From assembly GCA_937957815.1 (NCBI GenBank), contig CALFXN010000311.1, forward strand, positions 1 to 8,263: a DNA stretch of 8,263 bases, given 5' to 3'. The notes beneath the pieces are model-generated. The model was not told the DNA's origin, ran no database searches, and saw only the letters and a program-made list of their open reading frames with translations. Each line of letters starts with the position of its first letter. Positions within the stretch are counted from its first letter, which is position 1. Source of the stretch: an uncultured Synergistales bacterium. GTDB taxonomy: Bacteria; Synergistota; Synergistia; Synergistales; Aminobacteriaceae. The position numbers and the translations under genes were made by a program. Positions 4,628 to 8,263 of this stretch are shown piece after piece.

Positions 4628-5940
4628 GGCAGAAACACCTCTCCCCGGACGATCTCGTCGCCGGTCCCCGTGACGAGCACCGGCACGATGCTCCCGGAAC
4701 GCGCGGTTCCTGACGCCTCGACGCGGAGATATTCTGGCGTCAGCCCCTCGACCGACGTTCCGTCGCTCCGTTCGGCGAGGATAGGAACGATTCGTCCCAC
4801 GAAACGACGCGCATACGCCGCGAGGCGTTCCTCCGAACGCCCCCGCACGATCGACACGCGGGACGCGACCGTCCCTTCCGGAACCCTGTCGGAGAATGCG
4901 GCGGCCGGGGTTCCGGCACGGGGCGAAAAAGGAAAGACATGCGTTCTCGCGATTCCAGCCTCGTCAAGGACGCGGAGGGTGTTGTCGAATGCCTCGTCGG
5001 TCTCTCCGGGAAAGCCGACGAGAACATCCGTGCTGATATGGATATCCTCGCCGAGCATGTTCCGCACGCGCCCGACGAGTTTCAGGAAGGCCCCGGCCGT
5101 ATGTCCGCGCCGCATACGCGCGAGGACCCGGTCGTCTCCGCTCTGCAGGGGCAGGTGCAGGTGCCTGCAGAACGTCTCCGTGGCGGCCAGGACGCTCAGC
5201 AACGTTTCGTCGAGCGAGAAGGGCTCGAGGGATCCGAATCGGATGCGCTTCACCCCTTCGAGCGACGCGACACGAGACACGAGGCCCCCCAGGCGGGTTC
5301 CATCCACGTCCCGGTAATCCCCGAGGTGAATTCCCGACAGGACGATCTCCCGGCAGCCCGCCGCGACGACCGAACGAACGTCTTCGATCACGCCGGCGAG
5401 CGGACGACTGACTGAACGTCCCCGGAGATACGGAATGACGCAGTACGAACAGAAGTGGTCACATCCGTCCTGGACCTTCAGGAAAGCGCGTGTGTGAAGC
5501 GAGGGGGCGCGAAGCGGGAGGTCGTCCCAGTGACGGTCGTTGCGGACGTCGCCGCGGAGCGTCACGGGCCGGAAAGGGCGGCCGGGAAGGCAGCCGGCGA
5601 GGAGCCCAGGGATTTCTCCCTTCCGGCGGTTTCCGACGACGATATCGACGCCGAGTTCGGCGGCCCGTCCCTCGTCGATCGCCTGCGCCCAGCATCCGCA
5701 CGCGACGACAATGCCGTCCGGCCGCTCCCTCCGAAGGCGCCGGACAACCTGGCGGCACTTCCGGTCGGCCTCGGCCGTCACGGAACAGGAGACGAGTACC
5801 GCCGCGTCCCAGGAAGCATCGTCCACGAGCCGCGCTCCATCCGCTTCGACGGCGGAAGCGAGTGATTCGCCTTCGGAAAGATTCGTCCGGCATCCGAGCG
5901 TGACGATGCGGACGCGCCTACCCTCGAGACGGTGCTCCAT
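4624..5940 (-). CDS. mtaB: tRNA (N6-L-threonylcarbamoyladenosine(37)-C2)-methylthiotransferase MtaB
   Basis: MtaB is a radical-SAM enzyme that converts t6A37 to ms2t6A37 in tRNAs reading ANN codons. All three domains are visible in the 438 residues. The N-terminal UPF0004 domain carries iron-sulfur ligands C17 (in 'LGCRTNLSEGE'), C52 (in 'LVSCSVTAEAD') and C83 (in 'CGCWAQ'). The radical-SAM core has C160-x3-C164-x2-C167 ('DGCDHFCSYCVIPYLRG'). Further conserved blocks are 'LSGIHLGDY' (201-209), 'HLPLQSG' (262-268) and 'STDVLVGFPGET' (303-314). A C-terminal TRAM domain spans about 378-438. The 'CRTN' and 'CVIPYLRGRSVSRP' wording fits MtaB better than MiaB or RimO. The ATG at 5940 is the only in-frame start near the conserved N-terminus; it overlaps the end of prmA by 23 nt and has only a weak ribosome binding site, so its translation is probably coupled to prmA. 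An in-frame extension back to 6090 has no homology and lies wholly in prmA. Confidence 0.95.
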   Translation of the reverse strand: MEHRLEGRRVRIVTLGCRTNLSEGESLASAVEADGARLVDDASWDAAVLVSCSVTAEADRKCRQVVRRLRRERPDGIVVACGCWAQAIDEGRAAELGVDIVVGNRRKGEIPGLLAGCLPGRPFRPVTLRGDVRNDRHWDDLPLRAPSLHTRAFLKVQDGCDHFCSYCVIPYLRGRSVSRPLAGVIEDVRSVVAAGCREIVLSGIHLGDYRDVDGTRLGGLVSRVASLEGVKRIRFGSLEPFSLDETLLSVLAATETFCRHLHLPLQSGDDRVLARMRRGHTAGAFLKLVGRVRNMLGEDIHISTDVLVGFPGETDEAFDNTLRVLDEAGIARTHVFPFSPRAGTPAAAFSDRVPEGTVASRVSIVRGRSEERLAAYARRFVGRIVPILAERSDGTSVEGLTPEYLRVEASGTARSGSIVPVLVTGTGDEIVRGEVFLP

Positions 5941-6811
5941 GAATTCGCGCGGAGACTCCCCACCACTCCCCGGAGAAGAGTTCTCGTTCCTCGGAGAGCC
6001 CCGCTGCGTGAAGAGCGTCGAGGAAACGGTCGCGTTCCTTCGCGAGGAGCCCCGAGAAGATCGCCACACCCCGCGCGGAAAGGACGTCACGAACGCGGGG
6101 CACCATGTCGAGAAGCGGTTCCATGAGGATGTTCGCGGTAAGGATGTCGAACTGACCGGTCAGTCCGTCGAGGAGATTTCCGACGGCGAGATCGACGGCC
6201 GCCGGATCCGTACCGTTGAAGCGCATATTCTTCCGCACCTCATCGAGGACCGCCGGATCGAGGTCCCTGACGGTCGCGGAAGCGGCCCCGAGAAGCAGCG
6301 CGGAGATAAAGAGGATTCCCGATCCAGTACCGATGTCGGCGACTCTCGCGCCTTCGGAAACGAGATCTTCGAGAAGCTCGAGAACGATCTGCGTGCTCTC
6401 GTGATACCCCGTGCCGAACGCCGACCCCGGATCGATGCGTACGGGGATGCGCCCCTCCGACGCTTCGACGTCGTGCCAGGGTGCCATCACGATCAGCTTC
6501 GAGCCGACCGGTTTCGGGGGAAAGGCGTCCTTCCACTTCGTATGCCACTCCCTGTTCTCCACGCGGCCCATGTCGACGATCCGCATCTCGGACCACGGAA
6601 GCAGCAGGTCCGTTACAACTTTGTTCCAGTGTTCCAGGGGACTGGAACAGACGAAATAGAACCGGGAGCGGACCTCCGACTCCGTCGAGGACGCGGATTC
6701 GGACATCTCCGCACCAATGCACCCCGAAAGGTCCGCGAGAGACGCGAGAAAGTCCTCGCGCTCCTTCGGAGCGCCCACGGTGATATACCACCAGAAATTC
6801 TCCTGTGTCAC
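5918..6811 (-). CDS. prmA: Ribosomal protein L11 methyltransferase PrmA
   Basis: PrmA trimethylates ribosomal protein L11 at several amino groups, using S-adenosylmethionine. The 297-residue protein has the family's N-terminal L11-binding domain (about 5-95, with 'NREWHTKWKDAFPP' at 86-99), then 'IDPGSAFGTGYHESTQ' (126-141), the SAM-binding motif I 'VADIGTGSGIL' (157-167), an acidic post-I segment 'VRDLDPAVL' (181-189), and the catalytic-loop equivalent 'LTANIL' (224-229). The length is normal (about 290-315). The start is GTG at 6811-6809, supported by a GGAGGAGGG ribosome binding site 6 nt upstream. dnaJ-prmA adjacency is typical of this conserved operon. The next gene, mtaB, starts inside prmA; the commonly intervening rsmE is missing. 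Confidence 0.95.
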   Translation of the reverse strand: MTQENFWWYITVGAPKEREDFLASLADLSGCIGAEMSESASSTESEVRSRFYFVCSSPLEHWNKVVTDLLLPWSEMRIVDMGRVENREWHTKWKDAFPPKPVGSKLIVMAPWHDVEASEGRIPVRIDPGSAFGTGYHESTQIVLELLEDLVSEGARVADIGTGSGILFISALLLGAASATVRDLDPAVLDEVRKNMRFNGTDPAAVDLAVGNLLDGLTGQFDILTANILMEPLLDMVPRVRDVLSARGVAIFSGLLAKERDRFLDALHAAGLSEERELFSGEWWGVSARIHGAPSRG

Positions 6812-6857
6812 GATGTTCCCTCCTCCATCCTCACTTCGATCCGTTCCGGAGAGACGA

Positions 6858-6881
6858 ACGGGGAGGCTATCGCCTCCCCGT
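6858..6881 (-). promoter_or_regulatory. Strong GC-rich hairpin in the dnaJ-prmA gap
   Basis: A perfect 10-bp stem (ACGGGGAGGC pairs with GCCTCCCCGT) closes a 4-nt loop. No T-run follows on either strand, so it is not a classical terminator. It lies about 40 nt downstream of the dnaJ stop and about 45 nt before the prmA start. It could stabilise the 3' end of a processed dnaK-dnaJ mRNA, cause partial attenuation, or protect a prmA leader; I infer only that it forms in RNA. Confidence 0.7.
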
Positions 6882-6900
6882 CTCCGCTCGTTTGCCGTTC

Positions 6901-6909
6901 ATTGTACCA
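6901..6909 (-). promoter_or_regulatory. Possible extended -10 promoter for prmA and downstream genes
   Basis: On the minus strand TGGTACAAT has the TGn extension and a 5-of-6 match to TATAAT. It begins 11 nt past the dnaJ stop. No convincing -35 is found (GGGGGA at the right distance), as is tolerated for extended -10 promoters. Transcription would start near 6894 and include the hairpin at 6858-6881 in an approximately 80-nt leader, giving the translation-related genes expression independent of heat-shock control. Confidence 0.35.
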
Positions 6910-6920
6910 CAGAGGGTTCA

Positions 6921-8057
6921 TCATCCCCCGAAGAGGGTCTTGAACTTCGCGAAGAGTCCCTGATCGGCGACTTCGACGTTCATCTCCTTCGCGAGCGCCT
7001 CGAGGAGCGCCCGCTGCTTGTCCGTCAGTTTCGTCGGAACGTCCACAACCGTGTGGACGAAAAGATCGCCGGTTCCCCGCGCCCCCCGGAGCCGGGGCAT
7101 CCCCTTCCCCCTGATCCTGAAGACCTTGCCGGGCTGCGTCCCCGCCGGAATCTCAAGGGTTTCCGACTCACCGGTCAACGTCCGGACCGGAACGGTACAT
7201 CCGAGCGCAACCTGCGGGAACGTGACGGTCAGCCTGCAATGGAGATCCGCGCCGTCCCGCTTGAAATCGCGATGTTCCGCAACCTCGACGACGAGATACA
7301 GGTCGCCCGCAGGTCCGCCGTTGATCCCGGCCTCTCCTTCGCCCGAAATCCGGAGTCGCGTTCCCGTGTCCACGCCTGCGGGAATCCGCACATCGACGGA
7401 TTTTCGCTTTCGCGTTCTCCCCTGTCCGCTGCAATCGGGACAGGGTGTCCGAATGAATTTTCCGGTTCCGCCGCACCTCGGACAGGTATTGACGGATACG
7501 AACTGGCCGAACGGCGTCTGCTGCCGCGTCTCCACCTGCCCCGAACCGCGGCAGGTCTCGCACGTTTCGGCCTTCGTCCCCGGCGCGGCGCCACTCCCGC
7601 GGCAGGTCTCGCACGTTTCCCATCGCGGGATCTCAACCGCTTTTTTCGTTCCGGTCGCGGCTTCCTCGAGCGTCACCGACAGCCGGAGTTCGAGGTCGTC
7701 TCCCTGACGGGGGGCATTGGGGCTGGCCCTCCGCCGTCCCGTCCCGCCGCTGAAGACACTCTCGAACAGATCGCCGAAGAGATCTCCCATTCCTCCGAAT
7801 CCTTCGAACGGGCTCCCCCCTCCGGACATGTCCCCAACCGTTCCGAACTGGTCGTACTGCGCCCGTTTCTGAGCATCTCCGAGAACTTCGTAGGCCTCGT
7901 TCACCCTTTTGAAGTGTTCCTCGGCATCCCTGTTTCCGGGGTTCGCGTCGGGATGGTATTTTCGGACAAGCTGCCGGTAGGCCTTCTTTATGTCCGTCGC
8001 CGACGCGTCCCGGGGAACCCCCAGAATCTCATAGTAGTCGTCTCGTGCGCCGGGCAC
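6921..8057 (-). CDS. dnaJ: Chaperone protein DnaJ (Hsp40, type I)
   Basis: DnaJ delivers unfolded clients to DnaK and triggers its ATPase. The 378-residue protein is complete and canonical. The J domain (1-70) has H35-P36-D37. A Gly/Phe-rich stretch follows (72-106, including '[20 protein letters not shown]'). The zinc-binding region has four CxxCxGxG modules (C149/C152, C166/C169, C192/C195, C206/C209). The client-binding beta domains run from about 215 to 340, and a dimerisation tail follows. The start is GTG at 8057-8055, supported by AGAGGTG 6-7 nt upstream and by the conserved 'DDYYEILGV' start of the J domain. It lies 29 nt after dnaK. The first two zinc modules are almost identical even in DNA (see the repeat at 7546-7619). 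Confidence 0.98.
   Translation of the reverse strand: MPGARDDYYEILGVPRDASATDIKKAYRQLVRKYHPDANPGNRDAEEHFKRVNEAYEVLGDAQKRAQYDQFGTVGDMSGGGSPFEGFGGMGDLFGDLFESVFSGGTGRRRASPNAPRQGDDLELRLSVTLEEAATGTKKAVEIPRWETCETCRGSGAAPGTKAETCETCRGSGQVETRQQTPFGQFVSVNTCPRCGGTGKFIRTPCPDCSGQGRTRKRKSVDVRIPAGVDTGTRLRISGEGEAGINGGPAGDLYLVVEVAEHRDFKRDGADLHCRLTVTFPQVALGCTVPVRTLTGESETLEIPAGTQPGKVFRIRGKGMPRLRGARGTGDLFVHTVVDVPTKLTDKQRALLEALAKEMNVEVADQGLFAKFKTLFGG
7546..7619. repeat. Direct repeat of 23 bp within the dnaJ zinc-finger region
   Basis: Positions 7546-7568 and 7597-7619 are identical over 23 bases, 51 bp (17 codons) apart. They encode the first two CxxCxGxG modules, both reading '[10 protein letters not shown]'. 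The repeat follows from the protein motif but is unusually exact at synonymous sites. Confidence 0.85.
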
Positions 8058-8086
8058 TCGACCTCACCTCTTCGCCGTTTCGCCGA

Positions 8087-8263
8087 TCACTGGTCGCTGA
8101 ACTCCGCGTCGACCGTTTCCGCTCCCGCATTCTGGGTGTTTTTCGCCTCGCCGGTTCCGGAGGCGTCGGACTGTCCCTGTTGCGCCGACGCGTAGAGGCG
8201 CGTCGAGAACTCCTGCATCTCCTTGCTGAGTTTCTCGCAGGCTTCCTTGACCTTCGGGACGTC
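8087..8263 (-). CDS. dnaK: Chaperone protein DnaK (Hsp70), C-terminal end, cut by the window edge
   Basis: The last 58 residues and the TGA stop (8089-8087) are visible; the reading frame is open to the right edge. The sequence holds the final lid helix ('VKEACEKLSKEMQEFSTRLYASAQ', about residues 5-28 of the visible part), a Gln/Gly/Ala/Asn-rich flexible tail, and the ending 'ETVDAEFSDQ', which matches the 'VVDAEF' ending of bacterial DnaK. DnaK is the main cytoplasmic Hsp70. It is followed 29 nt later by dnaJ, so this is the housekeeping chaperone pair of the operon; hrcA and grpE would be expected further upstream, outside the window. Confidence 0.95.
   Translation of the reverse strand, partial: DVPKVKEACEKLSKEMQEFSTRLYASAQQGQSDASGTGEAKNTQNAGAETVDAEFSDQ

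Noticed and set aside
2966..5317. Open frame of 783 codons on the plus strand
   Set aside because: It lies antisense to the J-domain, Hsp70-like and mtaB genes, all of which have clear family motifs. The product is a low-complexity Arg/Pro/Asp-rich string with no recognisable domain, as expected opposite GC-rich genes.
5941..6090. Fifty-residue N-terminal extension of MtaB
   Set aside because: It lies fully within prmA in another frame and has no MtaB homology; the family starts just before the 'RIVTLGC' segment.
6858..6881. Terminator call for the dnaJ-prmA hairpin
   Set aside because: The stem is strong but no T-run follows on either strand, so I list it only as a hairpin of unknown role.
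5540..8195. Two long plus-strand open frames (5540-6943 and 6717-8195)
   Set aside because: They are antisense to mtaB, prmA, dnaJ and the end of dnaK, are Arg-rich with no motif, and have no ribosome binding site that I can see.

Overview
This 8.3 kb stretch is a GC-rich bacterial chromosome segment (about 60% GC by eye). Every gene I can support lies on the minus strand, so it is read from the right edge to the left. The order dnaK - dnaJ - prmA - mtaB - (insert) - HIT protein - rpsU - yqeY is the ancient heat-shock/translation arrangement known from Firmicutes and several related anaerobic phyla. The adjacent nrdR plus what looks like an anaerobic (class III) ribonucleotide reductase suggests an anaerobe. 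My best guess at lineage is Synergistota or a neighbouring phylum, but that is inference from gene order and composition, not proof. Four of the ten visible start codons are GTG (dnaJ, prmA, the Hsp70-like gene, rpsU).

Layout in transcription order. The window opens in the last 58 codons of dnaK (8263-8087), followed by a complete dnaJ (8057-6921). A 109-nt gap holds a possible extended -10 promoter and a strong GC-rich hairpin. It is followed by prmA (6811-5918), mtaB (5940-4624), an Hsp70-like gene (4627-3047) and a J-domain gene (3050-2043). All junctions from prmA to the J-domain gene overlap. A HIT-family gene (2011-1670), rpsU (1637-1446) and yqeY (1439-972) follow closely, and an intrinsic terminator (950-921) closes the unit. 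A second unit then begins: a promoter with a pair of NrdR-box-like sites, nrdR (804-319), and the first 98 codons of a probable nrdD (296 to the left edge).

The core genes serve protein folding (DnaK, DnaJ), ribosome and tRNA modification (PrmA, MtaB) and translation (S21, possibly YqeY). The unusual part is the two-gene insert between mtaB and the HIT gene. It encodes a second, divergent, short Hsp70 whose ungapped alignment with DnaK puts Leu where the catalytic lysine should be, translationally coupled to a J-domain protein with a helical HEAT-like C-terminal half. This looks like a dedicated Hsp70/J pair, and it is my best candidate for an undescribed system here. The common neighbour rsmE is absent from its usual place between prmA and mtaB.

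There is no gene-free stretch over 300 bases. The longest is 805-971, which holds the terminator, a 12-bp palindrome and the nrdR control region. I saw no tRNA or rRNA gene, CRISPR array, insertion sequence or other mobile element.
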